DNA from: Saxidomus purpurata
Taxonomy: Eukaryota > Mollusca > Bivalvia > Venerida > Veneridae
Direction: 5' to 3'
NCBI GenBank assembly: GCA_022818135.1
Contig: JAFMSR010000013.1
Coordinates: 26,568,262 to 26,632,261, forward strand
Length of the DNA: 64,000 nucleotides
The notes beneath the pieces are model-generated. The model did no database searches. It saw only the letters and a program-made list of their open reading frames with translations, and had not been told where the DNA came from. The position numbers and the translations under genes are program-made. How positions within the stretch are numbered: the first letter of the stretch is position 1; each line of letters begins with the position of its first letter. This document shows positions 36,264 through 48,179 of the stretch, piece by piece.

Positions 36264-37733
36264 TCAATCCTTCGCGAGAAAGACACTCCCTTCACGCAAA
36301 TGTTGAAAGATTTCACGATCTGACATTGCTATTATCAAGTCAAAACATCCAAAAGGATTATCTCGTCTAACATAAGGAAATGCGTGCTTAGTAAGGATAA
36401 ACTCCACCTCTTCCTCCGTCACCTGAAAAAAGTACAAATGCCGTATTTCGTTGAATATAAGTAGTATGGTTTCTAGTGATAGGAGAAAGGGACAAGCACA
36501 TACTTGTTCAATCAGGTTTCTAAATCTTATTTTTTTGTCAAAGTTGTATTGCGATATCTGAAACCTTTCTTTTATCATTGGACATCGCATTAAGACATCG
36601 GGACCTTCTTGAATCATAATCTCGATTTTGTGATTTAACGCCACCTTCTCCTTTCTCGATATTTTTCCTCCCAAAAGATTTGATGACGGGTTCATGTAAT
36701 TTCTTAGGTAACTCCATTTTACGCATTTCTTCAGACAGTCTAGTATTTTCAACAATGTATCGTAGAAAAACCGTTGTTCAAGATGATCTTGACATGTGTC
36801 CTCAAACACCCAAAAAAGTACATTCTTAATGATATATGAACTTATCTTATCACACAACGGTTTCAATTCGTGTTTTGCCAGCATCTTCATAGCGCTGTAT
36901 AATTTAATCTGTGTATCAGTGAATGAATGTATCAATTCCCGTTCAGCTAAGGAGAGTGAAATCCTCCATTGTATAATTTCAGTATCACTGCCTTCAACGC
37001 CTGCAGGAACAACTAAGACATCCAAACCTTTCACCTTCTCTATTATCTCCTTTTCTGGCCACTCATGTTTTCTATGTCGTTTACACCAGGTTGCAACAAT
37101 CGATGGGTAAGAGCAAGGCAGCGCCGTTACAAAGTCTGCATCCAACTTGACTCTTTTTATGAACGGAATCTCAAACGTAAATTGCTTTGCAGGACCGCAT
37201 GTGTCCGAAAATACACTTTGCTGTTTAACAAATCCTTCACGGTTATAATAAAAGACATTTGAAAACGCCTGGTCATTCCTAAGGTACAACGCACCATTGT
37301 GCTTAACAAGCCCCGACTCTATGGGTTCGTGTGGGTATGTATTGATATCCGAGATCAGACGCAAATGTGTATATCCATTCGGAACATTTTCGAAGTCCAG
37401 CTTGAACAAAACAGGATATTGAAACTGTGCTTGCTCGAGTAAATCTGGATGACTCTCAATACAACAAATATACCTATGAATAAAAAGGACATCAATGTCA
37501 CTGTCGTAAGATATCCCAGAACCTTCACCGCGACTTCCACCTACTACGATATCTATGCAATGGTTATTGCTAAGTCTGTGATATAGACTTGTCAGTTCTG
37601 AGGCCCTGTTATATATATTAATTCTAGCCTTTGAAAGCGTCTTCGTAAATCCCAGTTTTTCAAGGGTATCTAGGTACACATCTTCCTCACGTAATAGTTC
37701 CATTTTTTCCGACAACAGTATTTCATTTATCAT
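36264..37733 (-). CDS. cGAS-like receptor / Mab-21 domain nucleotidyltransferase, copy 2 (489 aa, intronless)
   Basis: Close paralogue of the genes at 28341 and 46002. From the first ATG, the active-site motif is G66-S67 followed by D79-I-D81 (GSRGEGSGISYDSDID), with the third acidic residue at D200 (KLDADFVTALPC). The Mab-21 C-lobe signatures IQWRISLSLAERELI and IIKNVLFWVFED are intact. The first ten residues (MINEILLSEK) may be untranslated, because the internal ATG at codon 11 has the better context (AAAAATGG) and matches the start of copy 1. Compared with copy 1 it is two residues shorter in the variable C-terminal patch (ETILLIFNEIRHLYF). A predicted enzyme making a cyclic di- or trinucleotide in antiviral or antibacterial STING signalling is a family-based inference. 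Confidence 0.85.
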   Translation of the reverse strand: MINEILLSEKMELLREEDVYLDTLEKLGFTKTLSKARINIYNRASELTSLYHRLSNNHCIDIVVGGSRGEGSGISYDSDIDVLFIHRYICCIESHPDLLEQAQFQYPVLFKLDFENVPNGYTHLRLISDINTYPHEPIESGLVKHNGALYLRNDQAFSNVFYYNREGFVKQQSVFSDTCGPAKQFTFEIPFIKRVKLDADFVTALPCSYPSIVATWCKRHRKHEWPEKEIIEKVKGLDVLVVPAGVEGSDTEIIQWRISLSLAERELIHSFTDTQIKLYSAMKMLAKHELKPLCDKISSYIIKNVLFWVFEDTCQDHLEQRFFYDTLLKILDCLKKCVKWSYLRNYMNPSSNLLGGKISRKEKVALNHKIEIMIQEGPDVLMRCPMIKERFQISQYNFDKKIRFRNLIEQVCACPFLLSLETILLIFNEIRHLYFFQVTEEEVEFILTKHAFPYVRRDNPFGCFDLIIAMSDREIFQHLREGSVFLAKD

Positions 37734-38300
37734 ATATCAAGACACTTTGCTCTCCAAACTTAACTGACTTAAATAACACAGAAACTTCGTAGACAGGCGT
37801 TCCGGCATAGAGAGTATGGCTTCCATAGCTGATAGTCGTGTACATATAAACAGTTTCACGATGGTACAACGTCGACCGGCTTTTGAATTAAAACTGTGTA
37901 GTTAATTTAAGCAGTTCCCGAAAATTGCCTTTTTGAAGCGTATCTGATCTATCGCAAACAAACTTTCGAGAATCTGGCATATCTAAGAAATTTCAGTCTT
38001 GTTGTGTTCCATACATGTAACGATTTTAGTTTTTTATCATGAAACAAACATTATTTGGTGCTCTTACGTCAATATGTTGGTCTTCAGAGTCAAGTTTGAA
38101 TGAACGACAGGTTTAAAGTTTAATGGCTCTGGACATGAATACTTCGTTTTAGTCATATGCTAATGACCTTTTACTTGTTACTGTCATAAAGGTAACTTAC
38201 AGGAAATAATTATTTATACAAAAAACATATTTCAGAATGGTAAAATGTTGTTTTGTTTAAGTGACTATTTATCCTTACGAACAATCTTAAGAATATTTAC
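37734..38300 (-). promoter_or_regulatory. 5' flank of cGLR copy 2, shared with copy 3 and the remnant copy
   Basis: 37740-37825 and 37880-38010 match the DNA before copy 3 (47490-47560 and 47833-47960, for example gcagttcccgaaaattgcct). 38046-38294 matches 50776-51003 beside the remnant. The distal part present before copies 1 and 3 (cagcactaaagt...) is missing here. Confidence 0.4.
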
Positions 38301-40310
38301 AAAAATATATACGAAACTCGGAACAATGTCGAAAGCTGATGAACATTTGAAGTTTGATGAAGCAAAACATAAACACGACCACTTTGTTACATCATTAGCA
38401 ATTTGTCACATAACAGGTATCTGTCAACATATTTCATGGGCGTCATAGGTTAATTACAGCGCATGTTATTCCGATCAAGTGGATGGAATTACCTGTCCCT
38501 AAATTTGTTCTGAGCATGATTTGATTGAATTTTGAAAAATATCAGTTTTTCATATGTTTAGTGCTGAATATATGCTCACTTCCGGTGAATGATGAAATAC
38601 AGTGAATATTGCACGTGCTAACAACAACGTACTCTCTTGTATCACTTGAAATATTCTATATTCATTCGAGTATTAACACTTCAAGGAATATAATTTCCAA
38701 AACACTTTATTTACATGAAATACGTTAAAGTTATAAGATGTTCAATGTATTTGACCACAGTTTCAGAATAAGCACTAAAGTGCCTAAATTACAAGTATAT
38801 CTTGTCTTTTATATCAGGACATTTAGCGACTTCGTCAAAAAGTAACAGGGTCACAAAATGAACAAAATCAATCATATACAATGTACCAAAATGTTCGGGA
38901 GACTCTGAAATTTATCGGACCATCGGCATAAAATGCAATTGTTTGGTGCGGACCGAGAATCCAAGATAACATTCAGTATGGCCGCCGTTTTTGTTACAGC
39001 GATTTTGTTCTTAATGTCCTACAACGACTATAAGATATTTATCAAAAAGACAGCTGTAAAAGAAATACATATAAACATTATGTAATAAGAAAGTGCTAAG
39101 TATTTACGATATTTTGAGTTTCATACAAGGTCACTATCAAGGTAATATTGAAGGTCAAAATGACCAAAAAATCAATGTTTCACCTCAGTTCTTCTCCTGT
39201 TTATTCAAAACTATATGATATAGCAAGTCCTGTTTGACATAAATGATATCTTATACGCATGTGCTTTTATCTAAGGGCCATTTCACATTTCATTTTTATT
39301 CTATGGATTCTTGGATTCCGTTCTAATTTGTCTCTTTCAACACATGTTCTTAATCATCTTTTGAAGCTTTGTCCATGTGAATCGTCTTTCCTGAACTTCC
39401 TAAATAGTGATTAATATTAGACAGACCTTTGAAAATTCCTTGTAGCAGGCTTGAATTCGTATCAACACTGAGCAAAATAGCAAAATTCGGTGCCCGAATC
39501 TTAAAAAAAAATAGAAATCGAATTCGTGCATGTTTTCATTTCGGTTCGGATTCGGTTTCGAATGCGAAAGACGCCGTTTGTTGTAATGTATAAACACTAT
39601 TCTAAATTTAAAGTCAACTAAAGACGGAGGTCTTTATATTCTAGCCTTTGTCAGTTGCTATACTTGGTTTCTAAGTGCAACTCGGATATAAATAAACCAA
39701 TTAGATTTAAGCTTTTACATTTCAAAAGCCAAACAGCTAAAACAGCCAATCAATTCTGGAACTGATTTAACGTCACGTGGCCTTGATGGAAATACAGGAG
39801 AACCTTGTTACCATTTACTTTAAATCAACATACCCATATATAATATAGTAGAATAGACCGAAACCGCTGTGAAAAGAGATTTACATGTACTTGTATTTGC
39901 AATTGTAAATATACAAGAATCTTTAACGGAATAAAAGAAGGACACCGATTAAATGTACTATAGCTTACGAAAACAGAAAGCCCGAAGAATATCTCATTCA
40001 CAGTATTACGGAAATTTATGACACACCATGAAACTTCACATTATCAAAAAGAACAAAGACAATCATATTATACACAATTATATCACAATTCTAAGTAACA
40101 AATAGTATCTTTTAATTGATAAGTAGATTTTTAAGATGCAAAATACTTAAGTAACAATACATAATTAAAACGGCCACCTATTTGGGATCGGTCTTTGCAA
40201 GTTTCCCAGGGTCGGCCGGGAGTATAAACAATCTAAATGAAGTAGTATTCTAATTTTTCGTTTCCGTTTCAGTGTATATGTTAAAAGACCTCAACAACCA
40301 TTTTATGCAA
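38300..40310. other. Spacer, mostly repeat-like, no gene recognised
   Basis: 38940-39400 holds a diverged copy of the 320-340-bp repeat described at 40310 (gtatggccgccgtttttgtt and ctatcaaggtaatattgaag). I see no exon. Confidence 0.35.
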
Positions 40311-41940
40311 ATGAGATGGTTTGCCTTGGGAAATGCAAGATGGCGCCAAAAGTGGCTGCCCTTTTCCCAATGGCAGGTTCTTAAAGGCCCAATACAAAGC
40401 CCCTAATAGATATAATTTTCATCACGTATTTTCACGTTGTATCTATAATTGGCTGAAACGCGTTATACAATTAAGACTTTGGCAAGAATGAAGTGCCACT
40501 TTTGCGAGACTGCAGAGATATAATCATTAAAGTTTTGACTGTTTTCAGCAAAACAGCAAAAAGACCACCCAGGTCTTTTTAAGTTTCTATATACTTTTGT
40601 AAATTATTTAACAATGGTCGCTAGAAACTTGAGAAAACATAGCTTGCCAATCATCATGTTTTTATGACATGTTTTAAGATAAATGTTGACTTTTAAAAAA
40701 ATTGACACATCTTTTCCTTTGATATTGTCTCTTTAAGCTTGTCAATGTATAAAATATTTATCGGAAAAGAAAATGCAAATGAAACACACATAAGCATGTT
40801 TACTAAGGAAACGCTAAATTTATACGGACTTTTGAGTTTCATACAATTACTATCAAGGTCATATTGAAGGTCAAAAGAACTAAAACATTCACTGTTTCTC
40901 ACCTCATCATTTTTGTGTTGATTCAAAACTATACATCAAAACTATATGATGAAGCAAGTCTGGTTTCATATTAATAATGTTATACAGACATACACTTCTA
41001 AGTTTTTAACCGTTGTGTGTGAATATAATTGGTTGCCATTGAGAAATGCAAGTTGACGTCCAAAATGACCGTCGTTTTTCACAATAGCAGGTTTTTGTCT
41101 GGGTGTAAAATATTCGTAAAATAGGTGGTGCAAATGAAACTTGTGTTAGCATTTGAAATTAGACAGTATTAAAACTTATAGTAATTTTAGATTCATACAA
41201 GGTCATTATCAAGGTCATATGTAAGGTCGAAGGGTCAGAATGACCACACAATCACTGTTTCATCTCATTACATCTGCTGTAAGATGACGTTATGTCATAT
41301 ATATATACATGTACTTCTATTTTACAAATATTTTTAGCAAATGAAATTGGTTACCGTGGAGAATGCAAGACGGGAGTCCACAATGGCCGCCGTTTATTTA
41401 CAAATGCAGGTTCTTTTTCTAGTGAAGGTATAAAATATTTACAGGAAAAGAAATTGAAACACGCGTTAGCATATGTACTAAATAAGTGTGATATTTTGAG
41501 TTTCATACAAGCACTATCAAGGACATATTTACGGTAAAAGGATCAAAATGACCGAAAGGTTATTGTACTTTCTGTTGATTCAAAACAACAGTGTATATGA
41601 TATGGCAACTCCAGTTTCATTTTGATAATGATATACATTATATACGCTTTTATTTCATAAACATTTTGTGCGAATAGTACTGGTTGCCATAGAGAAATGC
41701 AAGATGGTCCATAGTGGCCACTGTATTTCACAATAGCAGGTTCTTTCCTAGTCAATGTATTAAATATATAAAGAAAAGAAGGTGTAAATGGAACACACAA
41801 AAGCCTTTGCACTTAAGAAATTACTTAGAATTATAGCACTTTGTAATCGTGCAAGATTATTATCAAGGTCAAAGTCAAGGTAGATGTACAATTTCTTCAC
41901 GTAATGTGTTCTGTTAATATAAATTTATACGATAGAAGAA
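40310..41940. repeat. Array of about 320-340-bp diverged tandem repeats
   Basis: Each unit contains ggttgccatngagaaatgca, a tggccgcc-like word, cacaatagcaggttctt, tataaaatattta and a tatcaaggtcatatt word. Unit starts fall near 40318, 41030, 41345 and 41682. An inverted relative is at 51780-52050. No coding frame is maintained. Confidence 0.65.
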
Positions 41941-41999
41941 ATCCAGTCTGGAATAAGTACATGTACATGTTTAACTTTGTATACAGTCATACCCTTTAA

Positions 42000-43285
42000 G
42001 TTTAATGATACAATACTTTACCAAAATATACTTTACTGCCACGAATTTTAAAATGACCTGCGAGATAGCTACTTTAGTCACTTTTTTATGAAAGTTTAGT
42101 TTTATTCATACAATATACTTACATGTAAATGTATTAACAATCTAATTTTAAGGAAAATATATCATACATTTAATTACTATATTATAAACCATAGTTTCTA
42201 TCGTAACTAAGACATTCAACCAATTGGGACAACTTCTTTACTTAAAAGGGAAACTACCATGTATATAATTGGGAAAAAATTAATTCTAACATTTAATCAA
42301 TTTACCATCCATAACACAGCACTCGCTAACAGTCAAATATGCGCCTCATGTTCAGCAGGGATAAAGGCTGTGAATATTAGTAATCTGTTCATCACAGATG
42401 TTGAACTCTGTCAAATAAGAGTATAAGTGCAAATTTTTACCTTAAATAAAGGGGGGGGGATGTTCTTAACTTTGTGGTAAGCAGCAAGGCAGTAATCTGA
42501 AATTCAACCAATTACTTAAATATTAGTTTATGCTGTGCCTTGTAGTGTGACTTCATTACCTTGAGCTTTGCCTTTATGCAGTAAAAGTTTAAGCTGCAGT
42601 TTGTTTCGTAGTTAACAATTTCATATATATATATGTATGAATAATATCGGGGCATGAAGGGATTACTTTCCTTATTTAATTGTTTGAGGTCTCGGTTTCA
42701 TTTTCAAATGTTTCTTCCTCACGGCGATGATCCTACGGCTTTGAACTTTGAGGGTATTTGGGACCTGGAGCAGTTATTTATAGTTAAAGAAACAGGTCAC
42801 GAGTGTAGCACTTTCTTTGTTGTTGTTTTTAAAAAAAAATTAGTGTCTGTATTTCCAGGCAACCTACACAGGCTTCGAGAGCAATGACATTCCTTTTTCT
42901 TGAAATATCATTGTACACTTAACCGATGTTGTAACGCAAAGATTCCCTTGTTGAACATTTTTATTTGAATGACGCTATTGTTTTTATTTCATTGTAGTCA
43001 TTTTTTGGGAAAATTATTGAAACTTTTACAAGAATTCAATTTTATATTGATTTTGTTGTGTATGAAATTTGAATAAATTTGTAACACGAAAACACTGTTA
43101 AAATAAATATTTTGCCACTTTTGCGTTTTTAAAGTGGTTGAGTGTACTAATAAGCAATTACCACGAGTAAAGAAACGCAAAACTGTTTTAAATTTGAAAT
43201 ATCAATTGCAGTTGGAAACAGCCTAATATTATTTCAGTTTAACGAATAATGTAGTGCGCTAAAACCCGTATCATCCTTGATAATA
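42000..43285. other. Spacer without recognised gene
   Basis: AT-rich. A 77-codon plus-strand frame at 42654-42887 has no domain or splice context and is not called. Confidence 0.3.
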
Positions 43286-44559
43286 CCGTGAAGTATCAGG
43301 TTCATTAGCCCAGGATTTACGAAGATATGAAGGTTTAAACTTAAACGGATGAGAAAAAATTGACTAACTGGAACGAAGGAGCATGTTTCGAACGGCTACA
43401 TGAGCTGCTTGAGGAAGCTTGGAACGCAGAGTTATATTCATTGAATTATTTGTTGTTTCGACTAAACATTATAATTTTAAATTGATATTTTGAACATACA
43501 TGCATGTTGTCAGTTTCTATGAATAAAGACTTTTGTAAAATATATTACTTCGTTTAGATGTGTAGAAAAGAAGAACACTGTCTACATTAGGAATTGCAAC
43601 AACTACACCCATTAAAGGATGGTATGTAACCTTTATTTACTGTAACTCAAACTAAACGAACAGGTTCACATTTCTTGTCAAAACGTTTAACGGACTCTAT
43701 ATTAAAGAATCATAGGGTGTAAATGCGAGTACAAAATTCTTTACAGTGTTTCAGTCTTACGTTAGTATTTCCGCGGCGTCCTGTTCACAATTAATGCAAA
43801 GTATCTTTGTAAATAACATGTGGAAATGATTATTTATAATATTTCCACAAAATTTATCGTCATTGCGCTGTTGTGACCTAAACTGTGATGTTTATTGGTA
43901 AATATACAAATGTTTTATTTTGTGTCATCCTCTGTTCTAGAAAACACTGCCTCCTCTTGACCTAAGCCTTGTGTTCACGCCATGTTTAAACCTCTTGGTA
44001 AGTATGAGTTTGTCCATTCCCTAATTTTACAAACGCAATTGCAGAAACTTATGATTAATACACGAAAGTTCTTCGAAAGCTTAGGGAGAATTACATTGTA
44101 TTGACAAGTTTCGGTTCTGTATTCATTCACCTAGTAATTGTACTGTTTGTCAGCACTTTTTTTGCTGAAACCATTGGTTTACTACCAAATGGCCAGACGC
44201 GGAAGTGGCGTGGTTAATATAAATTATCTTATTCATTCTTTTTCCCCCGGTCGAACGCGGACGGATATTGTTTTGATGTTGTCACGGTCCGTTCTTCCTG
44301 ACGTCCATCCGTCACACTCTTCCTTGCCGAGCCATACTTTGGTATTGGTCTTGACAAGAATGTATATGACTGTACATGTACGTGTATTGGAATGATGCAC
44401 ACCAAATGCAGGCACAATCCACCTTTTTATAGCAGATTTATGGCCCTTTCTTACTTTAAAATAGCCAGTTTATACAGGTATTTTCCCGTCCAGAGCCTTA
44501 TCTTAGTACTGGTTTATCAGATTTCCTTTAAATAAGATGTGAATATAAGAATCTTGTGG

Positions 44560-44600
44560 GCCTCGATAGCTCAGTGGTTAAATTCGTATAAACTAATGTA
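44560..44600 (+). repeat. tRNA-like box A fragment (SINE remnant)
   Basis: gggcctcgatagctcagtgg followed by ttaaattcg resembles the 5' end of a tRNA, but no box B or cloverleaf follows. Probably a truncated SINE head inside the foldback element. Confidence 0.35.
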
Positions 44601-45652
44601 ATAATCGTTAGGCCAAAGAAGTAAACCAAATACCGTTACACTCGGCTTATAAATTGCTGAGATGAGGCCCTTTCTTGTTTTCAAATAGCCGTTTTATACC
44701 GACATAATTATTTGGGTTCCGGAGACATGTCTTGGTTAGTGGTTTATTTGTGTTTGTTGAAACTTGACAGGAATGTTTACATAGGTGAATGCTGCATTCC
44801 ATCTGTCGTTGCGATCCACTTATTTACACCAGAGATGTGGCCCATTGTTACTTTCAAATGGCCATTTTATATACAGGCATTTTTTCCATCCGGAAATAAT
44901 TCACAACAGAATTTCGTCGGGGAATAGAAATATTCCTAAACTTTGCTTGTTAAATTATATGTCTTTAATAGTTCCTACCTAAACAATCATTTTGTAGGAA
45001 TACAAAACACTCGCTCTCACTGTTGCACCGTGTCGTTGATTATGTAAAGAAGCATTCCCACTGTCTGCTTGTGGAAAAGGAAATTTACAAAAAAGACTCA
45101 AACAACCCAACATAATATTTCAAAATAAATATTTCTTTCACATGCGGTTAACATCACAGAAAACAGTCTGATTATATTCGTCTACGGTGAAACCTACATC
45201 ACTTTTCAAAAAGTATTTGGATAAGCGCTAATGATAGTAGTCGTTTATTAGCTAAAGTTGTTCTTATCGACGCAGTGCATTGCTTGGGAAAAATATGTTT
45301 CATTTTGGAAATCTTGACAGGCGATGATTTAGTGCAATTACTCTGTAGGACGGGTTAGAAAGTTTAAAACACAAATCACATACTTCTGTTTCATAACGTA
45401 ACCTCCTCTAACAATGTGTGAGGTTGCAGGCAGTCAGCGTCCCCACACCAATTATTTTTTCGACTATTTGTTTTGGCCGTCACGAGCAAAAATGTTTTAA
45501 ATTAGATTTCAAAGTAATGGCCGGATGAAGAATTACTTATATGGGCGTAGAACTGCGATAACTTACACATGAACGGATGATACGCACTTTCAGGGGCATT
45601 GGAATCAAGTAAAATGACACATTTAAAAAAAGTAATATATTTTACCTAGGTC

Positions 45653-45658
45653 TTTATT
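45653..45658 (-). terminator. Candidate polyadenylation signal for cGLR copy 3, supplied by the foldback element
   Basis: AATAAA on the minus strand inside the terminal repeat of the 43288-45872 element, about 345 nt past the copy 3 stop codon. The native 3' flank seen at copies 1 and 2 is absent. Confidence 0.3.
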
Positions 45659-46001
45659 CATAAAACTGACAACATATGTTCAAAGTAACTGAAAGTTAAA
45701 ATAATAACGTTAAGTCGAAACAGCAAACAATTCATTGAATAGAACTCTGCGTTTGAAGCTCCAACGAGCAGCGTTGCTCCAGGTTCATAGTTAGCCATTT
45801 TTTCTCATCCGTATAAGTTTAAACATATTTATCTTTGTAAATCCTGGGCTAATGAACCTGGTACTTCAAGGTCTTGTTGTTTCTTTGGGAACTGAGACAA
45901 AATGATAGAAAAAAACACTATCGTACAACAGCACAAACACCGTTTTAACCAGCTTATTTGCTGCGTCTAAAATCCAACACGCCACCTGTTCAGAAACAAG
46001 T

Positions 46002-47480
46002 TCAATCCTTCGCGAGAAAGACACTCCCTTCACGCAAACGTTGAAAGATTTCACGATCTGACATTGATATAATCAAGTCAAAAAATCCAAAAGGATTAAC
46101 TCGTCTAACATAAGGAAATGCGTGCTTAGTAAGGATCAACTCCACCTCCTCCTCCGTCACCTGAAAAAAGTACAAATGCTGTATTTCGCCCATTAAAAGA
46201 ACAGGTATTATGGTTTCCGGTGGGAGGAGAAAGGGACAAATATATACTTGTTCCAACAGTTTTCTGAATATCATTCTTTCGTGAAAGTTGTATTGCGATA
46301 TTTGAAACCTTTTCTTTATCATTGGACATCGCATTAAGACATCGGGACCTTCTTGAATCAAAATCTCGATTTTGTGATTTAACGCCACCTTCTCCTTTCT
46401 CGATATTTTTCCTCCCAAAAGATTTGATGACGGGTTCATGTAGTTTTTTAAGTAACTCCATTTTACGCATTTCTTTAGATAGTCTAGTATTTTCACCAAT
46501 GTATCGTAGAAAAACCGTTGTTCAAGATGATCTTGACATGTGTCCTCAAACACCCAAAAAAGTACATTCTTAATGATATATGAACTTATCTTATCACACA
46601 ACGGTTTCAATTCATGTTTTGCCAGCATCTTCATAGCGCTGTATAATTTAATCTGTGTATCAGTGAATGAATGTATCAATTCCCGTTCAGCTAAGGAGAG
46701 TGAAATCCTCCATTGTATAATTTCAGTATCACTGCCTTCAACGCCTGCAGGAACAACTAAGACATCCAAACCTTTGACCTTCTCTATTATCGCTTTTCCT
46801 GGCCACTCGTGTTTTCTATCTCGTTTACACCAGGTTGCAACAATCGATGGGTAAGAGCAAGGCAGCGCCGTGACAAAGTCTCCATCCAACTTGACTCTTT
46901 TTATGAACGGAATCATCTCAAACGTGAATTGCTTTGCAGGACCGCATTTGTCCGAAAATACACTTTGCTGTTTAACAATTCCTTCACGGTTATTATAAAA
47001 GGCTTTTGAAATAGCCTGGTCATTCCTAAGGTACAACGCACCATTGTGCATAACAAGCGCCGACTCTATGGCTTCGTATGGGTCTGTATTGCTATCCGAG
47101 ATCAGACGCAAATGTGTATATCCAGTCGGAACATTTTCGAAGTCCAGCTTGAACAAAACACGATTTTGAAATTGTGCTTGCTCGAGTAAATCTGGATGAC
47201 TCTCAATACAACAAATATACCTATGAATAAAAAGGACATCAATGTCACTGTCGTAAGATACTGAAGAACCTTCTCCGCGACTTCCACCTACTACGATTTC
47301 TATGCCGTGGATATTGCTAAGTCTGTAATAGAGACTCATCAGTTCTGAGGCTCTGTTAATCATACTTATTCTCGCCTTTGAAAGCTTCTTCGTAAATCCC
47401 AGTTTTTCAAAGGTATCTAGGTACACTTCTTCATCACGTAATTGTTCCATTTTTTTCGGCAACAGTATTTCATTTATCAT
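46002..47480 (-). CDS. cGAS-like receptor / Mab-21 domain nucleotidyltransferase, copy 3 (492 aa, intronless)
   Basis: The third intact paralogue. The active site GSRGEGSSVSYDSDID gives G66-S67, D79 and D81. The third acidic residue is D201 in KLDGDFVTALPC. The C-lobe has IQWRISLSLAERELI and IIKNVLFWVFED. One extra methionine codon is inserted before IPFIKRV relative to copies 1 and 2. The internal ATG at codon 11 (AAAAAATGG) is the likelier start. The variable patch reads FHERMIFRKLLEQVYICPFL. All catalytic residues are retained, so a working enzyme is plausible. A 2.6-kb foldback element sits immediately 3' of the gene and probably changes its 3' UTR. The middle third is nearly identical to the other copies, which suggests recent duplication or gene conversion. 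Confidence 0.85.
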   Translation of the reverse strand: MINEILLPKKMEQLRDEEVYLDTFEKLGFTKKLSKARISMINRASELMSLYYRLSNIHGIEIVVGGSRGEGSSVSYDSDIDVLFIHRYICCIESHPDLLEQAQFQNRVLFKLDFENVPTGYTHLRLISDSNTDPYEAIESALVMHNGALYLRNDQAISKAFYNNREGIVKQQSVFSDKCGPAKQFTFEMIPFIKRVKLDGDFVTALPCSYPSIVATWCKRDRKHEWPGKAIIEKVKGLDVLVVPAGVEGSDTEIIQWRISLSLAERELIHSFTDTQIKLYSAMKMLAKHELKPLCDKISSYIIKNVLFWVFEDTCQDHLEQRFFYDTLVKILDYLKKCVKWSYLKNYMNPSSNLLGGKISRKEKVALNHKIEILIQEGPDVLMRCPMIKKRFQISQYNFHERMIFRKLLEQVYICPFLLPPETIIPVLLMGEIQHLYFFQVTEEEVELILTKHAFPYVRRVNPFGFFDLIISMSDREIFQRLREGSVFLAKD

Positions 47481-47970
47481 ATATCAAGACACTTTGCTCC
47501 CCAAACTAAATAACACAGAAACTTCGTAGATAGGCGTTCCGGCACAGAGAGTATGTTTTTCCACAGTTGATAGTTCAACCATAACATTCGTGTGTGCGTT
47601 CTATATCAGTGACGGATTTTTACAGCAGCACTAAAGTGTAGTTTTTTTTTTTGTTACATCAGGCTATACTGGTAAGTAAATTTCTGTTCCTTCCTTTTAT
47701 ACTCCACATCAGAAGGTTGGTCATACGCACACTCAGGACAAGGGTAAAACTTCCTTGTTATTGTAAGTTCATTAACAATAAAATTAAAATACAAATTTAC
47801 AGTTTTACGATGGTGCAACGTCGACCGGCATTTGAATTAAAAAATTGAGTAGTTGATTTAAGCAGTTCCCGAAAATTGCCTTTTTGAAGCGTATCTGCTC
47901 TATCGCAAACAAAATTTCAAGAATATGGCATATTTAAGAAATTTCAGTTTTGTTGTCTCCCATAAAATTA
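47481..47970 (-). promoter_or_regulatory. 5' flank of cGLR copy 3
   Basis: Combines both conserved upstream segments: the copy-1-like part (cagcactaaagtgtag, ggtaagtaaattt, cattaacaataa) and the copy-2-like part (gcagttcccgaaaattgcct). It therefore probably keeps the ancestral arrangement. Confidence 0.4.
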
Positions 47971-48179
47971 AGTGTAAAACAAATCTGGCCACGATCAAAA
48001 TGTGACTTGTACCATACTATAAATTTTAGGGCTTTATCATATTTACAAACCGAGGGTTGAGCGCGATACTATACTGACTGTCTTTTTTGTCATAATTTAC
48101 TTTTTGGTGTTTTTAAGTTCATCTTTTTGTATATACATCCTCATGAAATATTACTGAAATGGACCACATTTCTTTTTAG

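Larger units (their letters stand above)
43288..45872. mobile_element. 2.6-kb foldback element with about 265-bp terminal inverted repeats
   Basis: 43291-43557 (gaagtatcaggttcattagc ... tatgaataaagac) recurs inverted at 45605-45870. Shared words run across the whole span (cccaggattta, cggatgagaaaaaat, gcagagttatattca, gtttcgac, atgttgtcagttt). Inside, a module with the word tggccctttcttacttt recurs near 44449, 44664 and 44836. The element ends about 130 nt past the stop codon of cGLR copy 3 and replaces the 3' flank found next to copies 1 and 2. The target duplication could not be fixed and no transposase was seen. Confidence 0.7.

Noticed and set aside
42654..42887. 77-codon plus-strand frame
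   Set aside because: No domain, no paralogue in the window, and it lies in AT-rich spacer.
44560..44640. Functional tRNA gene
   Set aside because: Only a box-A-like start is present. There is no box B, anticodon arm or acceptor pairing.
44138..44927. Short frames inside the foldback element
   Set aside because: They do not resemble a transposase, and the repeated modules inside explain their similarity.
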